From positions 1,302,001 through 1,366,000 of the forward strand of contig NZ_CP058560.1 in NCBI RefSeq assembly GCF_018141185.1: a stretch of 64,000 bases of DNA, read 5' to 3'. This stretch comes from Methanobacterium alkalithermotolerans (GTDB lineage Archaea; Methanobacteriota; Methanobacteria; Methanobacteriales; Methanobacteriaceae). This document shows positions 35,473 through 44,766 of the stretch, in pieces. The notes beneath the pieces are model-generated. The model had not been told where the DNA came from, searched no databases, and saw only the letters and a list, made by a program, of their open reading frames with translations. Position numbers and translations under genes: made by a program. Position 1 is the stretch's first letter, and the number at the start of each line of letters is the position of its first letter.

Positions 35473-36678
35473 TTGATAGAAGTACTATTATTTTTCCTCA
35501 TACTTTTACTGGTGGCACTGTTTTCCCGCCGGATTGATAATCTACCTCTTAGTCCTCAGCTAATATTTATTCTGGCAGGGATTATCACCGGATGGCTTTT
35601 CACCGGAAATCTGGATGTAAAACAAGCACCCTTATCCACCACCATATTATTAATTGCAGAAGTAGCCCTGGTGCTTTTGTTATTTACTGAAGCCTCCCAG
35701 GTTAAAATAGGAGACCTTAAAACCAATCACCTGCCCCGGAGACTCCTGAGCATAGGCTTTATTTATACTATGGTGCTGGGGATTTCCCTGGCGGCTTTAA
35801 TTTTTTCCAATCTCAGTTTCTGGGAAGCAGCCATTATAGGGGTGGTGTTAACCCCCACCGATGCTTCACTGGGAGAGGTGATATTAAAAAATAATAAAAT
35901 CCCTGATAAAATCAGGGAAGCCCTGGAAGTGGAAAGTGGATTAAAAGATGGATTTTCAGTTCCTTTCCTACTGGTTTTTATTAGTGTGGGGCTGGCTGAA
36001 GAATTCTTCTCATCTGCCACCTATTTTGTGGAAATCGCCCTGGCCCAGGTGGGACTGGGGATACTGGTAGGTATCCTGGTAGGGTATATGGTATCTAAAC
36101 TGGTGATAAAATCCAAATCCCGGGGATGGATAACTCCGGAATACCAGCGCCTGGCTTACCTGGCCCTGGCCCTTCTATGTTTTCTTTTGGCCCATGAAAT
36201 AGGGGGAAGTGGTTTTGTAGCAGCATTTGTAGGAGGCCTTACTACTGCCTATGTTACCCGGGATGCAGGTAAAGCTCTCCTGGACTTTGCCGAAGCAGAA
36301 GGGCAGTTTTTAAATTTAACTGTATTTTATATATTGGGGATAATCATTGCGGGTCTTATTCCTTCTATTACCTGGGAGATTATTTTATATGCCTTTTTAA
36401 GCCTTACTGTTATACGCATGTTGCCGGTGATACTATCCCTTATGGGAAGTGAAGTAAACTGGCACTCAGCATTATTCATAGGATGGTTCGGTCCCCGGGG
36501 CCTGGCCTCCATCGTACTGACCCTCATTGCCCTGGAAACAGTGGACGTATTCCCTGGACAGGATACCTTTATCCTGGCGGTTTTTATCACCGTATTCTTT
36601 AGTGTGGTGGCCCATGGAATAACCGCAGTACCATTATCCCGATTATACCTGGAAAAATCCAGGGAAAACCATGAATAA
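35473..36678 (+). CDS. CPA1-type Na+(K+)/H+ antiporter
   Basis: This 401-residue membrane protein has about 12 helices. The ion-binding helix carries VLTPTDASLGEVILKN (TD motif followed by an ExxL segment) and VESGLKDGFSVP (NhaP-type ESxxxDG), plus GWFGPRGLASIVLTL near the C-terminus. These mark the NhaP/CPA1 family, which exchanges Na+ or K+ for H+. The start is TTG 35473, directly after the tiny ORF's stop. Pirin follows 17 nt downstream on the same strand, so the two are probably co-transcribed. Confidence 0.87.
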   Translation: MIEVLLFFLILLLVALFSRRIDNLPLSPQLIFILAGIITGWLFTGNLDVKQAPLSTTILLIAEVALVLLLFTEASQVKIGDLKTNHLPRRLLSIGFIYTMVLGISLAALIFSNLSFWEAAIIGVVLTPTDASLGEVILKNNKIPDKIREALEVESGLKDGFSVPFLLVFISVGLAEEFFSSATYFVEIALAQVGLGILVGILVGYMVSKLVIKSKSRGWITPEYQRLAYLALALLCFLLAHEIGGSGFVAAFVGGLTTAYVTRDAGKALLDFAEAEGQFLNLTVFYILGIIIAGLIPSITWEIILYAFLSLTVIRMLPVILSLMGSEVNWHSALFIGWFGPRGLASIVLTLIALETVDVFPGQDTFILAVFITVFFSVVAHGITAVPLSRLYLEKSRENHE

Positions 36679-36695
36679 AAAGGAGATGTTTTACC

Positions 36696-37526
36696 ATGTT
36701 ACGTAAAGTGATGGATATAATTGAACCGGTATATGTTCGTGAAGGAGCAGGTGTTTTACTCCGCAGAAGTATAGCCACCTCTCGATTAAATTACCTGGAT
36801 CCCTTCCTGCTATTTGACCACTTTGGATCAGATGACCCCCGGGACTATCTGGCGGGATTTCCCCTGCATCCCCACCGGGGAATAGAAACAGTGACCTACA
36901 TGCTGGGTGGAAAGATAAACCATAAGGATAGTCTGGGCAATCAGGGAACCATTGGTAAAAGGGATGTGCAGTGGATGACCTCTGGTTCAGGAATCATGCA
37001 CGAGGAAATGCCTCAAAAACCAAAAAGGGGCAAAATGGAAGGATTCCAATTATGGGTTAATCTACCGGCCCGGCTGAAAATGACTGATCCCCGGTACCAG
37101 GAAGTAAAAGCAGATGATATTCCGGAGGTTAAAGTTAATGGGGCAAGGGTTAAGGTGATAGCCGGGGAATACCAGGGAGTAAAAGGGCCGGTTAAAGAAA
37201 TATATGCCGATCCTGAATATCTGGATGTATTTTTATCTTCTGGTGGGGAGTTTAAACAATTTATTACTCCCGGGCACAATGCCTTTATTTATTTATATGA
37301 AGGAAGTGGTCTGGTTTCCGGGGCGGAAGTATCCAGCACCTGTCTTCTGGTACTGGGGGATGGAGATTATTTAGAGGTAAATGGTAAGGAGGATATGCGG
37401 TTTCTTTTGGTATCTGGTAAGCCTTTAAATGAACCCATTGCCCGGCACGGGCCCTTTGTGATGAATACCCGGGAGGAGATCCGGGAGGCCCTGGAAGATT
37501 TGAGGAAGGGGACTTTTGTTAAGTAA
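36696..37526 (+). CDS. Pirin-family protein
   Basis: This bicupin protein has 276 residues. The N-terminal cupin keeps the metal site: HPHRGIETVTY, the HKD segment, and MHEE. FQLWVNLP and the C-terminal KPLNEPIARHGPFVMNTREEI are also typical. Pirins are Fe-binding, with quercetinase or redox-sensing roles in different organisms; the role here is unknown. GGAG lies 9 nt before ATG 36696. It is the second gene after the antiporter. Confidence 0.9.
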   Translation: MLRKVMDIIEPVYVREGAGVLLRRSIATSRLNYLDPFLLFDHFGSDDPRDYLAGFPLHPHRGIETVTYMLGGKINHKDSLGNQGTIGKRDVQWMTSGSGIMHEEMPQKPKRGKMEGFQLWVNLPARLKMTDPRYQEVKADDIPEVKVNGARVKVIAGEYQGVKGPVKEIYADPEYLDVFLSSGGEFKQFITPGHNAFIYLYEGSGLVSGAEVSSTCLLVLGDGDYLEVNGKEDMRFLLVSGKPLNEPIARHGPFVMNTREEIREALEDLRKGTFVK

Positions 37527-37615
37527 TACTTAAAAAAAAAGTTTTGATTAATAATCTTAAAATTGGGCTATTTTTTTAATCTATTCATAACATTTATAAA
37601 TAGTGTAATACTATT

Positions 37616-38014
37616 ATGATTGATATTTTGAGCAAAAATTTTTCAATAATATATTTTAAAATTGTAGGGGATGTTTTAATTCGTGATTGGGATATTGGCC
37701 AAATATGGGAAATTTTGGACAATCTAAATTATATTAACGAAGAAAATGTTAGAGAATCTCGCCATGCCATGACTTCTTTTTCAAAAAGAAGTAGTTTGCT
37801 TAACAGGGAGATTATTTATGATTCATTAATTAATAAAAAACCAGTATCCCTAAGTAAAACGAGTCATGATACTTTTAAAGTGATATATGAACATCCTTCT
37901 AGAACTAGTCAAGATTTATATTTGATACTCCAATTTGATGAAATGGAAAATATTTTAATAGTTACTGTATATACCAATAGCATTGAGAGGAGGGTACGTC
38001 ACCATGCCCGTTAA
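37616..38014 (+). CDS. DUF4258-like protein, putative toxin partner
   Basis: This 132-residue protein matches the DUF4258 pattern: a SRHAMTSFSKRS segment, REIIYDSLINKKP (helix), then strands FKVIYEHP, DLYLILQF and ILIVTVYT. The family resembles RelE-type folds in layout. The gene has a TATA-like catttataaata about 20 nt before ATG 37616 and no ribosome-binding site, so its mRNA may be leaderless. It overlaps the DUF2283 gene by 11 nt. Toxin activity is inferred from the pairing alone. Confidence 0.6.
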   Translation: MIDILSKNFSIIYFKIVGDVLIRDWDIGQIWEILDNLNYINEENVRESRHAMTSFSKRSSLLNREIIYDSLINKKPVSLSKTSHDTFKVIYEHPSRTSQDLYLILQFDEMENILIVTVYTNSIERRVRHHAR

Positions 38015-38381
38015 GGCAGATTTCGAAGTTGATTACAAATATGATAGCAAGGTAGATGCACTATTTATTCATGTTAAAAAGGACTATGAATATGATACTT
38101 CTATTGAACTGGATAATGATATAATACTTGATTTTGATAAAAAAGGTGTTCCAGTAGCTCTTGAATTATTGAATGCTTCACGTATTCTTAAATCTCCTAA
38201 ATATTCCTTAAATGATATTCGTAATATTAAAATGAGCATTGAAGTGGATGAAAAATCCATTAACCTCCATCTACAAATGGGTGTGATTATTCATAATAAA
38301 AACCAAACCCAATCTATGGATACTTTCACCTCTAATGATATGGGCATTCCCAGTATTGAAACGGAACTGGCCAGTGCATAG
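38004..38381 (+). CDS. DUF2283-like protein, putative antitoxin partner
   Basis: The DUF2283 core is clear: YKYDSKVDALFIHV, then IELDNDIILDFDKKGVPVALELLNASRIL. A further ~55 residues at the C-terminus end in TELASA. The 125-residue product starts at ATG 38004, inside the upstream gene, with GGAGG at 37989-37993. DUF4258 and DUF2283 genes are often neighbours in archaea and bacteria and are suspected toxin-antitoxin pairs; here they overlap and sit at the edge of a defence island. Confidence 0.7.
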   Translation: MPVKADFEVDYKYDSKVDALFIHVKKDYEYDTSIELDNDIILDFDKKGVPVALELLNASRILKSPKYSLNDIRNIKMSIEVDEKSINLHLQMGVIIHNKNQTQSMDTFTSNDMGIPSIETELASA

Positions 38382-38465
38382 ATTCTATAATTAATATTTT
38401 TGCTGATATATATATTTTAGGAGTTTTTGCGTGAAAGCGCTATTAATTAAACTTCTGCAGATGGT

Positions 38466-38981
38466 TTATATTTCCTCTGCAGTTTTATTTTCTAATATCT
38501 TCTTTTTCAGCTGTTTTAAGAAATTTTCAGGATCTGTGGGAGATATAAATAGCTTACCTCCGTAAATCACGGATTTATCTGTTTCGATTAGTATCCCTTC
38601 ATTGCTGGTGAATATAGCGTAAAACTTCCCGATTTCCCCATTCGAGAAGCGGCCCCCGAGCATGGATATTCCAAATCTTCTGATGCTGGTATGGGGAATT
38701 TTATGGGCTTTAAAATCTTTAATTTTTTTATATTCTATGTTTTTTGTTCCAAAAAGCCATTTAGCTTTGAGGCTTTCTTCTCTTAGTTCGTATCGAATTT
38801 GATAGCCGCTGTAGAATAGAATGGCTAGGCCGATGATTATAACCAAAAAGATGACTGTAAGCCGGACTTCTTCTCCAGATAAAAACATGAAAATGGCTAT
38901 AACTAAAAAGAGGGTTATTAATCCTCCATTGAGAGCTTTAAAAAGTGGGGATATTTCTGATTTGTATACTTCGTTTGTCAT
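38466..38981 (-). CDS. Membrane protein with bacterial PH-like domain
   Basis: This 171-residue protein has two adjacent membrane helices (about residues 15-33 and 39-57). A cytosolic bacterial PH-like domain follows (YELREESLKAKWLFG, IEYKKIKDFKAH, LFISPTDPENFLKQL); the ISP-x-DPE-x-FL ending is common in that family. A GGTGTTATA ribosome-binding region precedes ATG 38981. Its role is unknown. It follows the nuclease genes on the same strand, 39 nt after the last. Confidence 0.65.
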   Translation of the reverse strand: MTNEVYKSEISPLFKALNGGLITLFLVIAIFMFLSGEEVRLTVIFLVIIIGLAILFYSGYQIRYELREESLKAKWLFGTKNIEYKKIKDFKAHKIPHTSIRRFGISMLGGRFSNGEIGKFYAIFTSNEGILIETDKSVIYGGKLFISPTDPENFLKQLKKKILENKTAEEI

Positions 38982-39020
38982 TATAACACCTCAAACTTAA
39001 TGGATAAAACATATTTTACA

Positions 39021-39542
39021 CTATGGATTTATTATTTCCACTTCAATATCTCGCTTTTGGCATACCCATTCCAGAGCGGGATCAGCTCCAGTGCATAAAA
39101 TAACCATATCAACCTTTTTGGGATTATATTCCCGCATAAACATATCATAACCGGCAATAACCTGGCCAATTACTAAGCGGTTAAGTCTCTTTTTAGCTTC
39201 TATTAATTCTACTGATTTATGGGAGACTTCTTCTTTGAATTTTTTATAAGAAAACTCTTTCTGGGGGTAAATATGGCTGGAATTAGTGGTTTTGAGTGGA
39301 AATTTTACTGCATCTATCCTCCTGATTCTGGATTTAGGCGGCCAATTACCATTCTTACTGGATCCAATAGGGACTTCTAAATAATAAGTTCCCTTATTTT
39401 CAAGGGAATAACTATGTATAAGTTTATCTTCCAGGGTTCTGGGAGTCCATTGTTCTTTTAAAATCATATTAAAGTCCAAAAGCTGCTCATATTGCACTAT
39501 AGATTTACTCTGATTCTGGATAATTTTTCTCCAGCAAATCAT
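39021..39542 (-). CDS. PD-(D/E)XK nuclease-like protein, start uncertain
   Basis: I do not recognise a named family. The arrangement SRIRRIDAVKFP then VELIEAKKRLNRLVIGQ fits a PD-(D/E)XK core: an aspartate, then E-x-K in a strand, then a helix with GQVIAGYDMF. The ending DPALEWVCQKRDIEVEII is a Rossmann-like strand-helix pair. The frame from ATG 39542 overlaps the upstream gene by 38 nt; GTG near 39498 or ATG 39467 may be the true start (about 148-158 residues). The gene is last in a run of nuclease genes after hsdR. Confidence 0.5.
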   Translation of the reverse strand: MICWRKIIQNQSKSIVQYEQLLDFNMILKEQWTPRTLEDKLIHSYSLENKGTYYLEVPIGSSKNGNWPPKSRIRRIDAVKFPLKTTNSSHIYPQKEFSYKKFKEEVSHKSVELIEAKKRLNRLVIGQVIAGYDMFMREYNPKKVDMVILCTGADPALEWVCQKRDIEVEIINP

Positions 39543-40571
39543 TTATTTCTGTAATCTGATTCAGGATGGATTCCACAACTACTGATTTATCCACACCTAA
39601 CTCCAATTTTAAGGGTATTAATGCCACATCATCACCGGTAAAATATAATTTTTCTTCTAATTCTAGTTTCATAAGCGCTTTTTTTACCTTAGGTCTCTCT
39701 TCTACTGCACTTAACCATCCTTTTCCATAACACATTAACCAAAAGGGCGTATTCTGCACATTGTACCAATTTCCATAATGCAATTGAATAAAATAATGAT
39801 TATCATGGATATAGAAGAATCTTCCATAATAATCTTTACCTGGTGCCGATCTGCAACCTTCTGTTGAATATATTTCCCGAGCAACCCCGGTAGTAACTAC
39901 TTGATCAATAATATCAGAAAAATCTATATTCCGGCGAGCAATCATGGGAGAAATTTCCTGAGAATCAAGGGGTAAAAATGTTTCTTCATCCATTTGCTCA
40001 CATAAACCCTTCAACTGGATTAAATCTGCCCGGGTAACTTGATCATTATATCTAATTGGGCTTCTATAAAAGCTAATAATGAATTCCAGTCAGTAACCGC
40101 TAGATAATTTTTTTCACTTACCTTAGCATTAATATATGATTTACCTCTAATTTCCTTATCCAGAATAATCCCTGCTTCCTGGCAGCGATTTTTAAGTTCC
40201 AGCCAGATGGACTGGAGTCTTCGGGAGGGAACTAGAAACAATAAGATGGATGTTTTTTCAGAATCTAACCGTTTTAAATAATTAATGGGCTGATTTTCAG
40301 TTAACCCGGCCCAAAATTTGGATTCAATTATACATGTCCTGCTACCTTCATCATCTAGTCCCACCAGATCCGGAATGGAACCATCTTCTCCATAATCCTG
40401 GGTTTTGAAATATAGGTTTTTTTCCATTTCCGGATCAATCATTCCTAAAAACCGGGAAATACTCATTTTAGCATCAGCAGAACTTGAAATAATATAATTC
40501 AATCCTTCTGTTGCAAGATTCTCTGCCTGCGATGTAAAATTCATTATTATATGGCCGAATAAAGTTTTCAT
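39505..40571 (-). pseudogene. PD-(D/E)XK nuclease-like gene split by a one-base frameshift
   Basis: Two frames (40571-40020 and 40014-39505) form one protein. The first carries KTLFGHIIMNFTSQAENL and the nuclease core IPDLVGLDDEGSRTCIIESKFWAGL (split here: IPDLVG then IIESKFWAGL), so D and ExK residues are visible. The second starts LKGLCEQMDEETFLPL. The bridging codons NDQVTRADLIQ are open in the second frame. One extra A near 40046-40047 restores a 355-residue protein. GGAG precedes ATG 40571. Substrate unknown; likely a defence nuclease. Confidence 0.7.
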
Positions 40572-40608
40572 ATAATTTGACTCCTTTAAAAACAATAAAA
40601 GTTAATTT

Positions 40609-41507
40609 TTATTCTTCGGAGAAATAATCGCTGTCAATTTTTTTAATATCATAGGATTTTTGTTTAGAAACCCCTATATCATGGTCAATCATGAGTTGGG
40701 CCAATCTATTTCCATCTATTAAGACTACTTTACTATCAATTATGGAAGCGTATTCTAGGGCTCCTTTGGAGAAATTGGATGTGGTCAGGAATACGCCTTT
40801 TTTGGCTTTCTGTCCCTGTAGTGCTCCGGCAAATTTTTGTATCTCTGGTCTCGAAACCGTATTTTCCCATCTTTTAGCCTGGATATAAATGGTATCCAGT
40901 CCCAACTTATCTTCATTGATAATACCATCGATTCCACCATCATTACTTTTGCCAATGGCTTCCCCGGCATCTTTACGGGAACCACCATAACCCATATTTA
41001 ATAATAAATCAACCACCAGCTTTTCAAAAAATTCAGGAGAACAATTTTTAATATTTTTAATCAAATCTTGAGCTACCTCATCCCTGAGGCTCTGGTAACT
41101 GTATTCTAAAGATTCTTCGGGGGTTAGTTCTTCCCGGATAGTTTTTTTGGCACATTTTTCTTATTACCTGCTCTAAACTTCACAAAATCAGGAAACTGCA
41201 TTAGAAAATCAACATCAATTTTATCTAGGCTTTGCTCTAAAACTTTCAATCCTTCTCCCGTTATATTGAAATAACCTCTTTTCCGGGATTCAACCAGCCC
41301 TGCTTTTTTCAGGTATGTTCTTGCCCATCCCACACGATTTTCAAATATAGGTTGCGTACCACTGGGTAAAAGGTCATTTTTTTCTTCTTCAGTTAATTGA
41401 AATTGATTGGCAAGTTGTTCGAAGGTATTTCTCATGGAATGTTCTTTTTTATCACCTGCTAACTTTAAAAAAGGCAACATTATTGATTGATAGTCAGGTA
41501 TTGGCAT
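40609..41507 (-). pseudogene. mrr: Mrr-type restriction endonuclease broken by a one-base frameshift
   Basis: Mrr cuts methylated DNA. The N-terminal winged helix (PIPDYQSIMLPFLKL, SGTQPIFENRVGWARTYLKKAGL) is in one frame, ending at 41124. The catalytic part is in another (FEKLVVDLLLNMGYGG, NDGGIDGIINEDKLGLD, YIQAKRW). The bridging codons TPEESLEYSYQSLRDEVAQDLI lie between them, open in the second frame. One extra A in the A7 run (T7 at 41142-41148, plus strand) rejoins them to about 299 residues, matching E. coli Mrr (about 304). The catalytic D and QAK residues are intact. Confidence 0.85.
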
Positions 41508-41570
41508 TTTTCATCCTCCTAAACTTCAGTTCCATTAATTAGATATCTAGATGTTTTCCTGCTGTTTTTT

Positions 41571-44500
41571 TTAAGAATGTGCTTCAGCCCACTCTTCACA
41601 GACCACTTTCGCCTGCTCCAATACAATTTCCACAGCCTTTTGAGTCTCTTCAGAAGGATATTTATGCTTTTTAAGTATTCTCTTAACAGCCACTCTCATT
41701 TTGGCTTGAACATTTTCCCTTAAGGTCCAGTCAATAGTTAAATTACTTTTTATGGTTCTCACCAGTTCCATGGCAATATTCTTCAACTCATCATCACCTA
41801 GAACTTCTCCAGCTTCTTTATTAACCATTAAAGCATCATAAAAGGCCAGTTCATATTCACTAAGGCCCAGATTATCTCCCCTTTCGTCAGCTTCTCTGAT
41901 TTGTTTGGCTATATCAATGAGGTTCTGAATTATTTCCGCACTGTCAATATTACGGTTTCTATATTTTATTAAGGCATTGTCCAGCATTTCTGCAAATGAT
42001 CTTCCTTCCACTACATTTTTTCGTGATCTGGTGCGTATTTGTTCCTTTAAAAGTTTCTCCAGTAATTCTGCGGCCAGATTCTTCTGGGGCATGGCACTTA
42101 CTTCTTCTAAAAAGTCATCAGAGAGAATAGAAATATCCTGATTTTGTATTCCACTACCTTTTAGATCCTTAGTTCCAGTTAATGGAATAACTCCTTCCGA
42201 GGTTATGGCATCAGAAACAATCTGTTTAATAGCCAGCTCCATCTCTTCTTTACTGAGTTTAGGGCCTTCTTCCTCATCATCATTCTTCATTAACTGGGCC
42301 TTAACTGCTTTAAAGAATTTAACTTCGTCTCTTATTGCTAAAGCTCGTTCATGAGGAACAGATAGGGCAAATGATTTGGAGAGTTCATTTACATTTTTTA
42401 AGAACCTATTTTTACCATCAGATAGTCCCAAAATGTGATCCATGCTTCTTAATAGAGTTCTCAGTTGTTTAGTAGTATCTGGAGTGAAATAATCATTATA
42501 ATCAAAGTTATGGAACATGGATTTAACCACATCGTATTTTTCCAGCATTAAACCCACGGCCTTGTCCTGATCAAAGGCGGGTTTTCCTTTACCTCCACCT
42601 ACCGTGTAAGAATGAATTGCCTTTTTTAATTCGGCTGCTATGCCCAGATAATCAACTATAAGTCCCCCTTCCTTGTTAGGATAGACTCTATTAACTCTGG
42701 CGATGGCCTGCATCAATCCATGGCCCTGCATAGGTTTATCTATGTACATGGTGTGTAAATTAGGCACATCAAAACCAGTAAGCCACATATCCCTTACAAT
42801 TACCAGTTTAATTTCTGAATCTGGATCTTTAAAGGTTTCACCCAGTTCTTTTCTTCGCTGCTTGTTACGGATGTGTTTTTGCCATTCTTCACCATCAGCA
42901 GCAGAACCAGTCATAACTACCTTTAAAAAGCCCTTATCATCTTCTTCATTTTCCCATTCTGGTTTTAATTTGATTATTTCGTTGTAGAGGTCTATGCAGA
43001 TTCTTCTACTCATACCTACAATCATTCCCTTACCATCCTGGGCATCTAATCGGGAAGTGAAGTGATTTACCACATCATGAGCCAGTTCTTTTATTCTTTT
43101 TTCACTGCCCACTATGGCCTCGGTACGGGCCCATTTACTCTTAAGTTTTTCCTTTATTTCCGCTTCTTCTCCTTCGGTAACATCCTCAAAGTCAGGGTCG
43201 ATTAAAGCCTTTCTGGCTTCATCCATGTCCAGTTTAATGAGACGGTTCTCGTAGTAAATGCGTACCGTGGCCCCATCAGCCACAGATTGTTCTATATCGT
43301 ATATATCTATGTAATCTCCAAAGACCTGGATGGTATTTTTATCTCCCAGTTCAATAGGAGTTCCTGTAAATCCAATATAAGATGCATTGGGTAGAGCATC
43401 CCTCATGTGCCGGGCAAAGCCGTCAATAAATTCGTACTGGCTTCTATGTGCTTCATCAGCAATAACTACAATGTTAGTACGGTCTGATAGAAGTGGATAT
43501 TTGGTATCCTTTTCTGGTAGGAATTTCTGGATGGTGGTGAAGACTATTCCTCCAGAGGCAACTTTTAAGAGTTCCTGGAGTTTATCTCTACTGTCGGCCT
43601 GCTGTGGTTCCTGTCTTAAAAGGTCCTTTGATTTGACGAAGGTTCCAAATAACTGGTCGTCCAGGTCGTTTCTATCAGTTAAAACCACTATGGTGGGGTT
43701 GTCCATTTCTAAAACTAATTTACCTGAATAGAAGGCCATAATCAGACTCTTACCTGATCCCTGGGTGTGCCACACCACTCCACACTTCCTATCTCCATCT
43801 GGTTGGGATGCTTCTATGGTGGCGTCCACTGCCCTGTTTACAGCGTGGTACTGGTGGTAAGCAGCCAGTTTTTTCTTAATTTCCTTTTCCCGTTCAAAAA
43901 TGATGAAGTGCTTTATTAAATCTAAAATAACTTCCCTGTTGAGCATTCCCCGGAGCATGACTTCTAACTGGAAAGTGTCATCGGTTATGGTCTTACCATC
44001 AATGGTCTTCCAGGGCATGAAACGTTCCCAAGAACTGGTTAAAGTTCCAGCTTTTGCTTTCATACCATCAGAAGTTATAAGAATTTCATTAAACTGGAAT
44101 AGAGAAGGAATCTCGGCCTTGTAAGTTTGCAGTTGTTTAAAACCAGTTTTAAGGGTGGCCTTCTCATCAGCCGGGTTTTTCAGTTCTATTACTACCAGTG
44201 GTAGGCCGTTTATGAATAGAATAATATCTGGCCGGCGTTCATTTTTGTTTTCTTTCACCGTGAACTGATTAACTGCTAAAAAATTGTTATTAGATGGCTC
44301 CCGAAAGTCGAACATGTAAACTTTATCGCCTTTTAATCTATCATTTTCCCTGTATTCTACATCAATGCCTTCGGTTAATAACTGGTGAAATAAGAGATTA
44401 TTGGATAAAAGATCATTGGACCGAGATCTCAAGACTTTTTTCAGGGCTTCTTCTATGGCAGAAGAGGGGATTTCGGGGTTTAGTTTAGTTATAGTATCTC

Positions 44501-44648
44501 TGAGTCTTTGTTCTAATATAACATCTGTGAATTCATTCCTTTCTGGAGAACCTCCACCCGGTGAAATATTATTCCCATGAACATAATCATATCCTAAACT
44601 TTTTAAAATATCTAAAGTATTATCCTCTACTTTTTCCTCATTTAACAT
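41571..44648 (-). CDS. hsdR: Type I restriction enzyme R subunit
   Basis: This is the motor-nuclease subunit that translocates and cuts unmethylated DNA. The N-terminal nuclease site is PDIILFINGLPLVVIELKNP (residues about 139-158). The helicase motifs are HTQGSGKSL, VLTDRNDLDDQ, IADEAHRSQY, TGTPIE, and a second RecA-like domain with WLTGFDVP and QAIARVNR. The C-terminal helical region binds the methylase core. 1025 residues, typical. GGGAG lies before ATG 44648. It follows hsdS in the same operon after 118 nt. Confidence 0.95.
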   Translation of the reverse strand: MLNEEKVEDNTLDILKSLGYDYVHGNNISPGGGSPERNEFTDVILEQRLRDTITKLNPEIPSSAIEEALKKVLRSRSNDLLSNNLLFHQLLTEGIDVEYRENDRLKGDKVYMFDFREPSNNNFLAVNQFTVKENKNERRPDIILFINGLPLVVIELKNPADEKATLKTGFKQLQTYKAEIPSLFQFNEILITSDGMKAKAGTLTSSWERFMPWKTIDGKTITDDTFQLEVMLRGMLNREVILDLIKHFIIFEREKEIKKKLAAYHQYHAVNRAVDATIEASQPDGDRKCGVVWHTQGSGKSLIMAFYSGKLVLEMDNPTIVVLTDRNDLDDQLFGTFVKSKDLLRQEPQQADSRDKLQELLKVASGGIVFTTIQKFLPEKDTKYPLLSDRTNIVVIADEAHRSQYEFIDGFARHMRDALPNASYIGFTGTPIELGDKNTIQVFGDYIDIYDIEQSVADGATVRIYYENRLIKLDMDEARKALIDPDFEDVTEGEEAEIKEKLKSKWARTEAIVGSEKRIKELAHDVVNHFTSRLDAQDGKGMIVGMSRRICIDLYNEIIKLKPEWENEEDDKGFLKVVMTGSAADGEEWQKHIRNKQRRKELGETFKDPDSEIKLVIVRDMWLTGFDVPNLHTMYIDKPMQGHGLMQAIARVNRVYPNKEGGLIVDYLGIAAELKKAIHSYTVGGGKGKPAFDQDKAVGLMLEKYDVVKSMFHNFDYNDYFTPDTTKQLRTLLRSMDHILGLSDGKNRFLKNVNELSKSFALSVPHERALAIRDEVKFFKAVKAQLMKNDDEEEGPKLSKEEMELAIKQIVSDAITSEGVIPLTGTKDLKGSGIQNQDISILSDDFLEEVSAMPQKNLAAELLEKLLKEQIRTRSRKNVVEGRSFAEMLDNALIKYRNRNIDSAEIIQNLIDIAKQIREADERGDNLGLSEYELAFYDALMVNKEAGEVLGDDELKNIAMELVRTIKSNLTIDWTLRENVQAKMRVAVKRILKKHKYPSEETQKAVEIVLEQAKVVCEEWAEAHS

Positions 44649-44766
44649 CCCTTACTCCCCTTTTAAGCATTAGTCCATAATCTTATATTCATAAGCCATT
44701 TCAGAAATTATTTCAGTCCGCTTCATAAATTCTTCTTTATTCCAATTGTTTATATTTAAGAAATAA

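Noticed and set aside
44670..44726. 18-residue ORF between hsdS and hsdR (MKRTEIISEMAYEYKIMD)
   Set aside because: Too short, no clear ribosome-binding site; may be a remnant of an older hsdS tail or small gene but cannot be supported.
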